A DNA stretch of 64,000 bases from an uncultured Actinobaculum sp. (GTDB lineage: Bacteria > Actinomycetota > Actinomycetes > Actinomycetales > Actinomycetaceae), in assembly GCA_938020505.1 (NCBI GenBank), contig CALIHR010000052.1, forward strand, positions 1-64,000, read 5' to 3'. The translations under genes and the position numbers were made by a program. Each line of letters begins with the position of its first letter. Within the stretch, counting starts at the first letter, position 1. This document shows positions 9,415 to 18,165 of this stretch, piece after piece. Under the pieces are notes generated by a model. It had not been told where the DNA came from, searched no databases, and was given only the letters and a program-made list of their open reading frames with translations.

Positions 9415-9910
9415 GCTGTCGCTTCAACCGCATTATCACGCCAAATGGTTCATTGCGCCCCGCCGACAGCTCGCCACGTGACGGCGGCCTGTCGCGCCTA
9501 AACAGCTCATAACGGCCCACACGCGACAACGGCTTGCCACACCACGCACTTGTTACGTCGATAACGGTTTACCGCCCCGAAACGGCTTGACGCGCAATAA
9601 CGGCCACACGCCGCACCGCACCAGCTTGCAGCGTCGTAACAGCTCACACGCCGCACCGCACCATAACGGCTTCATCGCGTCACGGCGGCTTCGTCGCACC
9701 GCACGGAAAGCGCCGTCGTCAGCGAAAACTCGCCGACGACGGCGCAGCGTAGTACCCGGCGGAACCTTGGACCGTCTAACCGGACCAAGTTGCCCTAGCC
9801 AGACTGCAGTCGACCAGACGAACCAGGTCTGCCCAGTCATGCCGGGCGGCGCTCAGTCAGGATCAAGTCCGGCCACAGTTCCGAACAAGTCGATCGCCGA
9901 GAGGACGAAC

Positions 9911-10006
9911 CTCAGCCAGCGACCAAGGCCTCAAGCTAGAGACTGAACCTCAACTAGAGGCCAAGCCGCAGCCAGAGGCCCAAGCTTCAGCCAGAGGCCA
10001 AGGCCT
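9911..10006. repeat. Five imperfect 18-19-bp tandem repeats at the 3' end of fba
   Basis: Units resembling 'ctcagccagaggccaagg' follow each other with no spacers right up to the fba stop codon on the minus strand. Read past the fba stop in frame they would encode about 22 Leu/Ala/Gly/Trp-rich codons before another stop. Confidence 0.65.
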
Positions 10007-11034
10007 CAGCTCATCTTGGTTCCGACGGAGCCGAGGCGCTCACAGGCCTCGAGCACGCGGGCAGCCATGCCGGCTTCCGCCAGCTTGCCCCACGAGCGCG
10101 GGTCGTAATCCTTCTTGTTTCCGACTTCGCCGTCGACCTTGAGGACGCCGTCGTACTTGCGGAACATGTGGTCGGCGACGGGACGGGTGAAGGCGTACTG
10201 AGTGTCGGTGTCGACGTTCATCTTGATGACGCCGTTTGCGACGGCGAGGGCGATCTCGTCCGCGGTGGAGCCGGAGCCGCCGTGCATGACGAGGTCGAAG
10301 GGGCGGTTGTTCTTCCAGCCGACCTTCGCCGCGACCTCTTCCTGGATGGTGCCCAGGATCTCGGGGCGCAGCTTGACGTGGCCGGGCTTGTAGACGCCGT
10401 GGACGTTGCCGAAGGTCAGGGCCGTCAGGTAACGGCCATTCTCGCCGAGGCCGAGGGCTTCGACCGTGGCGAGCGCGTCTTCGGTGGTGGTGTACAGCTT
10501 CTCGTTGATTTTGCCGACCACGCCGTCTTCTTCGCCGCCGACGACGCCGATCTCGATCTCGAGGATCGTGTTGGCGGCCTGCGACAGAGCAAGGAGCTCC
10601 TTGGCGATCTCGAGGTTCTCAGCCAACGGAACGGCCGAGCCGTCCCACATATGCGACTGGAAGAAGGGAAGGCGGCCGGCCTTGACTTCCTCGGCCTCGA
10701 GCTCGAGCAGGGGGCGTACCCACGAATCGATGTTCTGCTTGGCGCAGTGATCGGTGTGGAGCGCGACGGTCACAGGGTAGTTCTTGGCGACCTCACGCGC
10801 ATATGCGGCGAGGGCGAGCGAACCGGCGACGCGGTCCTTGACAGTGGAGCCCGAGGCGTACTCAGCGCCGCCGACGGACACCTGGATGATGCCGTCGGAC
10901 TGGGCCTCGGTGAATCCCTGCAGGGCCGCTGTGAGGGTCTGCGATGACGTCACGTTGATTGCCGGGTAGGCAAACTTGCCTTCCTTGGCGCGGTTGAGCA
11001 TCTCTGCATAGACTTCAGGGGTTGCGATAGCCAC
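10006..11034 (-). CDS. fba: Class II fructose-bisphosphate aldolase
   Basis: Zinc-dependent aldolase of glycolysis/gluconeogenesis, splitting fructose-1,6-bisphosphate to DHAP and glyceraldehyde-3-phosphate. The 342 residues match the actinobacterial class II type. The catalytic Asp95 and zinc-binding His96 lie in ALHTDHCAK. Later motifs include the glycine-rich HGGSGS phosphate loop and NVDTDTQYAF. The start is GTG at 11034 with GAAGGAGA upstream. It reads in the same direction as the methyltransferase and pyrE genes lying upstream on this strand. Confidence 0.97.
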   Translation of the reverse strand: MAIATPEVYAEMLNRAKEGKFAYPAINVTSSQTLTAALQGFTEAQSDGIIQVSVGGAEYASGSTVKDRVAGSLALAAYAREVAKNYPVTVALHTDHCAKQNIDSWVRPLLELEAEEVKAGRLPFFQSHMWDGSAVPLAENLEIAKELLALSQAANTILEIEIGVVGGEEDGVVGKINEKLYTTTEDALATVEALGLGENGRYLTALTFGNVHGVYKPGHVKLRPEILGTIQEEVAAKVGWKNNRPFDLVMHGGSGSTADEIALAVANGVIKMNVDTDTQYAFTRPVADHMFRKYDGVLKVDGEVGNKKDYDPRSWGKLAEAGMAARVLEACERLGSVGTKMS

Positions 11035-11176
11035 GAATAATCTCCTTCGTGTTGTTGCTGACTACCCCTTCATTCTCTCATTTAACGGCAGGTACACAAC
11101 ACGCGAACGTCCCAAAATTCCGGTCCGCGACTGAGGCCACTATCACGCTGAGGCGGCGGTCACAGCGTGCGCCTCC

Positions 11177-12046
11177 TCATCGATGCTGCACGGACCACCA
11201 GTGCATGGCGATGGCAGCGGCCGCCGCCACATTCATCGAGCGGGTCGAACCGTACTGCTCGATGCGCACGGCGACGTCGCAGGCCGCGAGCAGCTCGGGC
11301 GAGATGCCGGAGGATTCCTGCCCGAACACGAGCAGGCACCGCTCGGGCAGCCGGGTCTCTTCGAGCGCGGCCGACCCCGGCGGATTGTCAACGGCAACCA
11401 TCGCGTAGTCGTTTGCCCTGGCCCATTCGACGACGTCGCGCACCTCCGGCCGATGGAAGACGTCCACGTACCTGTCGGTGACGAGCGCGCCCTTGCGGTT
11501 CCACCGCTTGCGGCCGACGATGTGCACGCCGGAGACGTTGAAGGCGTTGCCGGTGCGCACGATCGAGCCGATGTTGAGGTCGTGCGCCAGGTTCTCGATG
11601 GCGATCTGGAGGGCCGCCCGGCTGGGAGTGAGGTCGGCCCGGATCGCCTCGACGCTCCAATAGCGGTACTTGTCGATCACGTTGCGCCTGTCGCCGCTTT
11701 CCAGCAGGGCCGGGTCGAGGCGCGGGTCGTCCGGCCACGGGCGAGGATGCGGCCCGACGCCGACGTCGCGCCGCGCGTTGCCCAGCGAGGGGTCCTCGGG
11801 CGGCCCGGAAAGCTGCGCGGGCTCGAAAGACCCGGCGGGGCTGCTCGCCGCTGCGGGCAGTTCCCCGACATCGCCGACCGCCTCGTCCGCCAGCCGCTCC
11901 GCCCCGACCGCTTTATCCGCCAATCGCTCCGCCCCGACCGTTTTATCCGCCAGCCGCTCTGCCCCGGCGGCAAAATCCGCCGCCGCATACAGCCTCTCGG
12001 CTATGCCGAGGGGTTCGTCGACAGCCTCCGCGGGGTCGTCAGTCAC
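11177..12046 (-). CDS. SPOUT-family (TrmH/SpoU-like) RNA methyltransferase
   Basis: AdoMet-dependent 2'-O-methyltransferase for tRNA or rRNA. The C-terminal ~155 residues are a classic SPOUT domain: NIGSIVRTGNAFNVSGV, the FGQESSGIS motif and SMNVAAAAAIAMHWW. The N-terminal ~130 residues are unusual and include three tandem 10-residue repeats of the type GAERLADKxV, encoded by an almost exact 30-bp triplication. The start is GTG at 12046 with only a weak purine-rich signal, so the true start could lie nearer the conserved PWPDDPRLDP region. The fba-SpoU-pyrE order suits actinomycetes. The RNA target cannot be assigned. Confidence 0.88.
   Translation of the reverse strand: MTDDPAEAVDEPLGIAERLYAAADFAAGAERLADKTVGAERLADKAVGAERLADEAVGDVGELPAAASSPAGSFEPAQLSGPPEDPSLGNARRDVGVGPHPRPWPDDPRLDPALLESGDRRNVIDKYRYWSVEAIRADLTPSRAALQIAIENLAHDLNIGSIVRTGNAFNVSGVHIVGRKRWNRKGALVTDRYVDVFHRPEVRDVVEWARANDYAMVAVDNPPGSAALEETRLPERCLLVFGQESSGISPELLAACDVAVRIEQYGSTRSMNVAAAAAIAMHWWSVQHR
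11874..11963 (-). repeat. In-frame 30-bp x 3 tandem repeat inside the SPOUT gene
   Basis: Units 11874-11903, 11904-11933 and 11934-11963 differ at only a few positions and keep the reading frame, adding GAERLADK-type decapeptides to the N-terminal extension. Confidence 0.9.
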
Positions 12047-12191
12047 GCCGGCCTTCCCGTCGCGCCGAGAGACTGATCCGCTGCCTTGTCGCTGGAGCTT
12101 TCCTTCGCAGCGGAAGCCGCCGCAGCAGCCGAAGCCGCGTTCACCGTCTCACGTCCGGGCTTCCGCCTTATGCCCTGGCTTCCAGGCCAAG

Positions 12192-12764
12192 TCATACCTG
12201 GGCTTCCAGGCCGAGGTCTTCCAGTCCAAGCGCGGCCAGGTACGGAACGCCGCAGGCTTCGATCTTTTCCTTGGCGCCGGTGGCCCGGTCGACGACCACC
12301 GCCACGGTCAGCACGTTCGCCCCGGCCTCGCGCGCGGCTTCGAGGGCTTGGATGGGCGAACCGCCGGTCGTGGACGTGTCCTCCAAGATCACGACGTTGC
12401 GCCCTTCAATGGACGGGCCTTCGATTCGCCGCTTCGTGCCGTGGTCTTTGGCTTCCTTCCGCACGACGAAGGCGTCGACGTCGAGCCCGCGGGAAGCCGC
12501 GGCGTGCATGATGGCGGTGGCCACGGGGTCCGCTCCCATCGTCAGCCCGCCGACGGCGTCGGCCACGCCCGCGCCGAAGCCCGCCTCCTCGAGCATGTCG
12601 AGCATGACATGCCCCACAAGCGGGCCCGCCTCATGATGAAGCGTGGCGCGGCGCATGTCCACGTAATACGAGGACTTCTTGCCGGAGGCCAGCGTAAAGT
12701 CCCCGCGTTGGACGGCCAAAGAGCCGACCAGTTCAATGAGTCGCCTGCGAAGAGAATCGTTCAC
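12192..12764 (-). CDS. pyrE: Orotate phosphoribosyltransferase
   Basis: Pyrimidine-pathway enzyme transferring phosphoribosyl from PRPP to orotate. It has 190 residues, slightly short but complete. The substrate region FTLASGKKSSYYVDMRRATL is near the N-terminus, and the PRPP-binding signature VVILEDTSTTGGS lies around residues 120-135. The start is GTG at 12764, with a weak ribosome site. The end shows a minor Leu/Glu/Gly repetition. A degraded second copy of its 5' half lies about 700 bp upstream. Confidence 0.95.
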   Translation of the reverse strand: MNDSLRRRLIELVGSLAVQRGDFTLASGKKSSYYVDMRRATLHHEAGPLVGHVMLDMLEEAGFGAGVADAVGGLTMGADPVATAIMHAAASRGLDVDAFVVRKEAKDHGTKRRIEGPSIEGRNVVILEDTSTTGGSPIQALEAAREAGANVLTVAVVVDRATGAKEKIEACGVPYLAALGLEDLGLEAQV

Positions 12765-13428
12765 GGACTCAAGTGTAGTGGGGCAGAACTCGTGAACTTC
12801 AAGTTAGTCTTATCGTCATTTGACGAAAGCAATCTATTCAAGTATCACGGTTGCATATAAACAGTAGAGACATAATTTTAGAAGAAACACTTATGAAAAA
12901 GCCTCAAAGATACAATTTTTAACTAAAAAATGCATCTAAGCTAAGTTATTCAATCGAGATTACTGCGTTGATTGACAGCCAGGCTTACTCTTGGAAAATG
13001 CACGTTATTCACCCGTCAGGATTCTACTCATATGAATATGTGATATGAGGTCTGCATCTGCGGTCGGCGACATCTTGCTAAACTGTGCGTTTTCCGCTTC
13101 GGCCTCACAGTCAGCGTTCTAAATATTCTAAGCATATACTTAAGGTTATGCGATCCAGGTTCTATATTTTTCACTGAATCTGTGTACAAGCGTGAAGCTT
13201 CGACACTTAGCTCCGCAGAAGCAACGCGGGGACCTCGCTTGCCCACGCCGGCTACCCTGCTCCCCATTACCGGCATCGAATGGTCGAAGTTGTAAGACAC
13301 AAAACCGAGGGGGACTTGCTGACCGGTCTAGTGCGGCTGCAGGGAACGAGCAACCCACCATGTGGGCTGCCGAGCCTGCACCTACATTGCAGCAGGCAAA
13401 AAGAATACGTATGCTTCGCCGCCCACCT
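12765..13428. other. AT-rich non-coding stretch upstream of pyrE
   Basis: By eye this is much richer in A/T than the rest of the window, especially 12790-13190. No protein with family features, RNA gene or clear hairpin was recognised. It presumably contains the pyrE promoter and marks the edge of foreign or remodelled DNA. Confidence 0.6.
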
Positions 13429-13635
13429 TCAGCCCACCGACGGCGTCGACCATGCCCACGCCGAAGCCCGCTTGTCGAGCATGTCATGCTCGACAAGCGG
13501 GCCCTGCCTCATGATGAAGGGTGGCACGGCACATGTTCACGTAGTACGAGAACTTCTTGTCAGAGGCCGGCGTAAAATCCCTGCATGGGACGGCCAGAAT
13601 TGGCAGTCTCTGTCGATTGCGCAGAGCTCCCCATG
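13429..13635 (-). pseudogene. Degraded duplicate of the 5' half of pyrE
   Basis: The DNA aligns with 12539-12740 of the intact pyrE. One frame retains VPCRDFTPASDKKFSYYVNM followed by CRATLHHEAGP, matching GDFTLASGKKSSYYVDMRRATLHHEAGP. A shifted frame retains the region equivalent to MLDMLEEAGFGAGVADAVGG. Frameshifts and absence of the C-terminal half, including the PRPP motif, show that it is dead. The active-site lysine region has diverged, so this is an old duplicate or a remnant of an incoming allele. Confidence 0.85.
13471..13497. repeat. Perfect 12-bp inverted repeat inside the pyrE remnant
   Basis: cttgtcgagcat and atgctcgacaag flank a 3-nt loop. The intact pyrE has only an imperfect version here, which suggests the palindrome was made perfect by template switching after duplication. 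Confidence 0.7.
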
Positions 13636-13818
13636 AAGTCTCCGCACCAAGCAACCAGAAGTTGACACGTTCAACAGACCAGCCACGAAAAGGGTCGTTC
13701 GTGCCGTCACGATCGATATCCACGTGCAGTGACCACTCATGCTTTTAAAGAACCTAGCTATTCCAGAACATACTTATATTGGTTTAAAGCAATGTATGGA
13801 CATACAGATAAACACATA

Positions 13819-15237
13819 TCACTCTTTGCGCTTCCATGGATCACTAGAAGACGCTTGACCTTCAAATTCGGCCATTTTACTGTCTAATTCCTTTGCCGAT
13901 CGGTAGTCAATATCCTCATACATATCAAGAACTACTCCCAAAGTATGAGCACCTAAAAGAATATCTTCCGATAGATCCCGACTTAAATCGGCCAATCTCT
14001 CTTTCATGTCATAAAATTCAAGGGAAGGTCCATTGAAACCACATCCGATATCCGCTGCCCGACCGAGAGCAATTTCGAAAGATCGAACGGCTTGAGACAG
14101 CGCACTCACACCTGCGGCGACTTCGGGGAAAGTCACATCAGCAATTTCTCTCACCAGAGAAACATCTCCGATTTTGAGCTCAGTGTTGCGAGAGTTGGTC
14201 CCGCCATTCCTATCCGTCTTATCCACATCGTCGTAGTGAACAACTGGAAAATCCAAGTCAAAGTCGTGTCTGTTTTCATCCATTTTCACATAGTTGCTTT
14301 TGAGGTTACTGCTTACCGCCTGCTCAAGCTCTTTCAATTGCCTGTTGACCTCTTCCAGGGCTTTTTCCATGTTATCCATCACGGTGTCATATGACTGCGG
14401 GGCAGGTTTGACCTCTCTCTCCATTACGTCGCCAATCGTTTCCAAACCTAAAGCGACAAGCCCGGCCCCCATTACCCAAGCCGTTCCTCCACTAGCGATA
14501 GCGGCAACTGCACTGGCTCCCGCGGCAATGATGCGAACATCAGCGGCTGTGATTTCCTCATGTGGCTGATTGGCAACTGAAGCAAAGGACTCCCTAGCTT
14601 GCTTAGCGATACCTAGAACGGCCGCACGCGCACTGTCTATCCCAGCCCGCTCCGCCACAAGAGCGGTTTCAATGACATACGAAACCCCACAGAACTTATT
14701 CATAATATCCTGCATTCGGAAAAGAAAGTTATTCTTAAAGCTAGACATTCCAACACCAGACAACTGCGTGCGAGCTACGTCGTTCGCCCCTTCCAACCGC
14801 TTGGCAATTGTTCCCTGAAACACTGGCGTCTTGCCGCCTTCCTCTGTATCCCCCTGAATAACCTGATTAGCCAAGCAGCTATAGACCGTCTCACATATCT
14901 CTTTTCCACCGTCAAGCCCGGACGGCTCAGGGAGCGAACGCCATTTATCCAGCGCCTTATCGACACGCGACATTACATCCATAGCTTTCAACTTCCACTC
15001 ATTGAGAGCGCCGCTTTTCAGCACTTCTCCTCCGCCAAAAGGTTCAAGTCCCCCAATACCGTGGTCATCAGGAGCCGTTAAACCGATGCCTTCATCCGTG
15101 TTGTTCGAATCGACTTGAGTGTCTTTATATATGTATCTATCACCTTTTACACACCAAAAATTGAAGCCGGAGAAGTAAGCATCGACAGCAGCTCTTTTAA
15201 CTTTGCCGATAAGACCGTCGAGAGTGTAGAAAGTCAT
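13819..15237 (-). CDS. Unknown 472-residue protein in an AT-rich island
   Basis: No family is recognised. The protein is predicted mainly helical. A hydrophobic Ala/Gly-rich segment (RIIAAGASAVAAIASGG and onward to about residue 300) could be one or two membrane helices or a buried core. It is followed by an acidic coiled-coil-like stretch (ME-KALEEVNRQLKELEQ) and a C-terminal helical region with repeated LSR/LSE motifs. There is no Sec signal peptide. The layout of helical N-terminal half, Ala/Gly segment and helical tail recalls large actinobacterial proteins associated with type VII/ESX secretion, but no WXG signature or toxin domain is visible. The ATG at 15237 with AAAGGG upstream is preferred; a TTG at 15306 would add 23 residues. 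Its codon use is clearly more A/T-rich than its neighbours', a sign of transfer. Confidence 0.75.
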   Translation of the reverse strand: MTFYTLDGLIGKVKRAAVDAYFSGFNFWCVKGDRYIYKDTQVDSNNTDEGIGLTAPDDHGIGGLEPFGGGEVLKSGALNEWKLKAMDVMSRVDKALDKWRSLPEPSGLDGGKEICETVYSCLANQVIQGDTEEGGKTPVFQGTIAKRLEGANDVARTQLSGVGMSSFKNNFLFRMQDIMNKFCGVSYVIETALVAERAGIDSARAAVLGIAKQARESFASVANQPHEEITAADVRIIAAGASAVAAIASGGTAWVMGAGLVALGLETIGDVMEREVKPAPQSYDTVMDNMEKALEEVNRQLKELEQAVSSNLKSNYVKMDENRHDFDLDFPVVHYDDVDKTDRNGGTNSRNTELKIGDVSLVREIADVTFPEVAAGVSALSQAVRSFEIALGRAADIGCGFNGPSLEFYDMKERLADLSRDLSEDILLGAHTLGVVLDMYEDIDYRSAKELDSKMAEFEGQASSSDPWKRKE

Positions 15238-15732
15238 TTTCGCCCTTTCAATAGAAGTCTTGTTCCTATAAGTTGAGGTTTCCCCTTTAGAAATATTAGC
15301 AACCAAAGAAAGCCTATTGAAAGTTTAAATAAGGTACAGACTCCCCAGATAAATAAACAGATTTTCTATTCCAAAAGAACATGCATCACGCACAAAATCC
15401 AGCTAAGATAATTTACGTCAATATGATTGAATATAATCGGACCACCGACCAATGAACAACTTAAAAATCAAGAAAATTCATCATATTCAAACAAATGTGC
15501 AGCGTCACTACCTAACGTCACTAGAGTGAGGCTCAAATAGAGTGGCCCCTAACCATTTGGCAAGTAAAACCGAAACTCCCATTTGACTGCTTTCATAGCC
15601 TCAAAAGTACTGGAGTTTCCGTTGCTCTGATCTTCTTCTCCCTAGTTACGCTTTCTTTCGTCTACAGCCGTCGCCTTCCCTTGAGTAGGATGCCGTACCT
15701 CTTCTTCATCGAATGAACATGCTCCCGAGCTT
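15238..15732. other. AT-rich intergenic stretch
   Basis: No gene, RNA or strong repeat was seen. The AT-rich composition continues to about 15,620 and then returns to GC-rich. It probably holds the promoter of the unknown gene on the minus strand. Confidence 0.55.
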
Positions 15733-15969
15733 TCACACGTCTGAGTTAAGGGGGCTTGAGCCTATTGCAGCGTGAAGCAGTTGGTCACAAGACGGAACCG
15801 CTGAGCGGACCATACCCAGGTTGAGGTTCGGCCACATTCGGACCGAACGCCGAAATGACCTGTTGACCTCCGCGAAGCCCTCAGGTTGCCTCCACCCAGG
15901 TCGGTCGAGTCTGCGTTGAGATTCACTATCAGGCTGGCCTCCGAAGCCGCCAGGCTGGCCCGCCGCATC
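15733..15969 (-). pseudogene. In-frame continuation of the lemA tail after a TAG stop
   Basis: After the lemA stop at 15970-15972 the same frame stays open for 78 codons to a TGA. It resumes the tail repeat immediately (AGQPGGFGGQP), then becomes Arg/Pro-rich. This suggests that the tail was once longer and was cut by a nonsense change, or that the repeat expanded over the stop. Confidence 0.5.
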
Positions 15970-16635
15970 CTAGACACCGCCTCCAGGCTGGCCGCCGTAG
16001 CCGGGCTGCATTCCGCCGTTCTGGGGCCCGTACCCGGGCTGGCCGCCGAAGCCGGCGGCGGGCGGCGTGTTGAAGCCTCCAAAGTTGACCTGGGGCAGCT
16101 GCCTGTCGGCGCTGTCGATCTCGAAGTACTCGGCCTTCTGCAGGCTCATCATCGACGCCACGATCGAGGAAGGGAACTTCTCCGCCTTCGTGTTGAGGTC
16201 GCGCACGTTCGAGTTGTAGAAACGGCGGCCCGCGGCGATGCGATCCTCGGTGTTGGTCAACTCCTGCTGCAGATTGAGGAAGCTCGTGTCGGCGCGCAGC
16301 GTCGGGTAGTTCTCGGCAACGGCAAAAAGCCGCGAAAGCGCGCCCGACAGGGCCGATTCGCTCTGCGACCTCTGAGCGAGCGACGCCGCCGGCGCCTCCG
16401 CCAGGCGACGGGCCTCGACCACGGCCTGCAGCGTCATCTGCTCGTGGGCCATGTACCCGCGGACTGTCTCGATGAGGTTGGGAATGAGATCCCGGCGCCT
16501 CTTGAGTTCGACGTCGATCTGCCGCCACGACTCCTGGACGAAGTTCCGCAGCTTGACGAATCCGTTGTACGTGACGATGTACCACAGAATCACCAGGAGC
16601 AAGATTGACACGATGGCGATGATGGCAACCTTCAT
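15970..16635 (-). CDS. lemA: LemA family membrane protein
   Basis: A single N-terminal membrane helix (residues ~3-25, VAIIAIVSILLLVILWYIV) is followed by the LemA helical bundle with the family signature YNGFVKLRNFVQESW..IDVELKRRRDLIPNL. The C-terminal ~30 residues are Gly/Gln/Pro/Tyr repeats (GGQPGYG). The family's role is unsettled; it is a membrane-anchored protein with an extracytoplasmic four-helix core in most models. The ATG at 16635 has AAGGAAGGGG upstream, and the predicted 221 residues is typical. No partner such as a TPM-domain gene adjoins it here. Confidence 0.92.
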   Translation of the reverse strand: MKVAIIAIVSILLLVILWYIVTYNGFVKLRNFVQESWRQIDVELKRRRDLIPNLIETVRGYMAHEQMTLQAVVEARRLAEAPAASLAQRSQSESALSGALSRLFAVAENYPTLRADTSFLNLQQELTNTEDRIAAGRRFYNSNVRDLNTKAEKFPSSIVASMMSLQKAEYFEIDSADRQLPQVNFGGFNTPPAAGFGGQPGYGPQNGGMQPGYGGQPGGGV

Positions 16636-17212
16636 GGTTCCCCTTCCTTCCGGTTCCGCAGCGTGCCCTGGACGGGCCCTGCGACGCTTGTTCGCTTGCG
16701 ACGCGGGCCGCATCACCGGGCTTCCGCATCGCGGGTTTCAGTTTTCCGAGCCCCGCCGCCTCCCGAGGCCTTCCACGAGAGTCTTCAGGGCCAGACCGGC
16801 TGACCGGCCTTACACAAACAGGCTAACCCGAAAAGCAAGGCGAATTCGCGCCAGATTTCGGGGAGAGGTACAAGCGTTTGCAACGCGACGGCGTCGCGAC
16901 CCTCGACGACCCGCATAGGGCGCCGACCGACACACGACGGCGAGTCACAAGAGCTGCGCGGCGAACAAGAGGCGTGAGAGCTGTGCGGCGGAAATGCGTG
17001 CGAGGCGCGGCGCGGTAGACGCCGGACGCAGTTGTCAACGCGGCTGCGGGGTGCGCTGCAAGCTGAAGGGCCGGCCGAGCAGGGACGCGGCCCGAAGTTC
17101 AGACAGGTTGGAGCGGGGATTCGGCCGAGACAGCGCTCAGCCACAGCGAAAAATCAGACGGAGGAGCCGGCCGAAGCGGGACGCGGCTTGAAGCCGGGGC
17201 AAATGGGAGCGC
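16636..17212. other. 577-bp region with an imperfect 45-bp direct repeat
   Basis: No convincing gene is present. Copies at 17071-17115 and 17167-17211 share 'ccggccga..gggacgcgg..gaag' and end 'gagcg'. Open frames here are Arg/Ala/Pro-rich, with no family features and no ribosome sites. Confidence 0.55.
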
Positions 17213-17983
17213 TCAGCCGCGGCGGCCGGAACGCTCCGGGCCCGCAACTGCGCGCACGAGGCTCCGGGGCGCAACCTTGAGGGCGCCCGCGAGCGCGCGG
17301 TACCTTCGCGACGGCGTGACGACCACCTTGCCGCGGCGCACGCCTTCGATTGCCTCGGCGGCCACGCGCTCGGCCGGGATGAAGGCGGATTCGGGCCACT
17401 GCCCGGGATCGACGTCGACCTTTTCGTGGAACTCCGTGTGCACCAGGCCGGGGCAGACGACCGTCGCGTTGACGCCCGTGCCTTTAAGGCTCGCCGCCAA
17501 ACCCTCGGTGAAAGTGCGCACCCAGGCTTTGTGCGCGGAGTAGGTTCCCTGCGCCGTCAGCGCGGCCATCGAGGCGATGTTGAGGATGCCTCCGCCGCCG
17601 CGGGCGACCATGCCGGGGATCGCCGCGTGGCACGTCATGAGGACGGCGCGCACCATGACGTTGAGAGCGTTGAGCTCGCGTTCGATGTCGCCGCCGACGA
17701 AGTCTTGGCCGAGGCCGAATCCGGCGTTGTTGACGAGCAGGCCCACGGGGCGCTCGTCGTCGATGAGGCGTTCGCACACGCGCAAGGTGCCTTCGGCCTG
17801 CGAAAGGTCGGCCGGCAGGACCTCTGCCTCCACGTTGGCGACCTGCCTGATATGTTCGGCCACCTCTTCGAGTCGATCCGCACTTCTCGCCACGAGGATG
17901 AGGTTCATGCGCTCAGCCGCCAACTGCCACGCGATTTCACGACCAATTCCGGATGTCGCCCCGGTTATTAAAGCGGTAGCCAT
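17213..17983 (-). CDS. Short-chain dehydrogenase/reductase
   Basis: Classical SDR of 256 residues with a Rossmann fold. It shows the NAD(P)-binding TGATSGIG at residues 8-15, the NNAG motif, the catalytic Ser in ILNIASMAAL, and Tyr148/Lys152 in YSAHK, then a PGLVxTEF motif. Arg after the second strand (VARSADR) suggests NADPH preference. The ATG at 17983 gives a normal length. The substrate is unknown; the closest style is the DltE/YqjQ-like general oxidoreductase group. It stands alone. Confidence 0.92.
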   Translation of the reverse strand: MATALITGATSGIGREIAWQLAAERMNLILVARSADRLEEVAEHIRQVANVEAEVLPADLSQAEGTLRVCERLIDDERPVGLLVNNAGFGLGQDFVGGDIERELNALNVMVRAVLMTCHAAIPGMVARGGGGILNIASMAALTAQGTYSAHKAWVRTFTEGLAASLKGTGVNATVVCPGLVHTEFHEKVDVDPGQWPESAFIPAERVAAEAIEGVRRGKVVVTPSRRYRALAGALKVAPRSLVRAVAGPERSGRRG

Positions 17984-18165
17984 GCATTCAGCCTATCCCG
18001 AAGCACAAGGCATGAGGCGGAACGTCACGCGGCGCGCCTAGCAGGCATCGCGAGGCGGAACGTCACGCGGCGGGACTAGTCGGCCTCGTCCTTTCTCACG
18101 CCGAGGGGCGAAGGCGGCCGTCAGCTTCTCGAAAAGTGTCGGAGGCGAATGAGACGCTTAGTGGC

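Larger units (their letters stand above)
9052..10005. other. 954-bp non-coding, repeat-rich stretch
   Basis: No credible protein or RNA gene is visible. It holds three blocks: GC-rich ~30-bp imperfect tandem repeats (from 9115), a block with several copies of GAAAAGTACC (9260-9414), and 18-19-bp tandem repeats against the end of fba (from 9911). Between them (about 9430-9700) degenerate copies of 'aacggctt' recur, suggesting an older repeat array that has diverged. Confidence 0.7.

Noticed and set aside
9911..10006. Possible CRISPR remnant next to fba
   Set aside because: Units are directly adjacent, 18-19 bp, without spacers and with no cas genes nearby.
10006..10006. Selenocysteine or stop readthrough at the fba UGA
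   Set aside because: The frame after UGA is only ~22 low-complexity codons formed by tandem repeats, and fba already ends at its normal family length.
13146..13735. Small open frames in the AT-rich region as new genes
   Set aside because: The ones with recognisable sequence are pieces of the pyrE remnant in different frames; the rest lack ribosome sites and family features.
16785..17144. A 119-residue minus-strand protein between lemA and the SDR gene
   Set aside because: Cys/Arg/Ser-rich with no family features, no ribosome site, and overlaps the imperfect repeat region.
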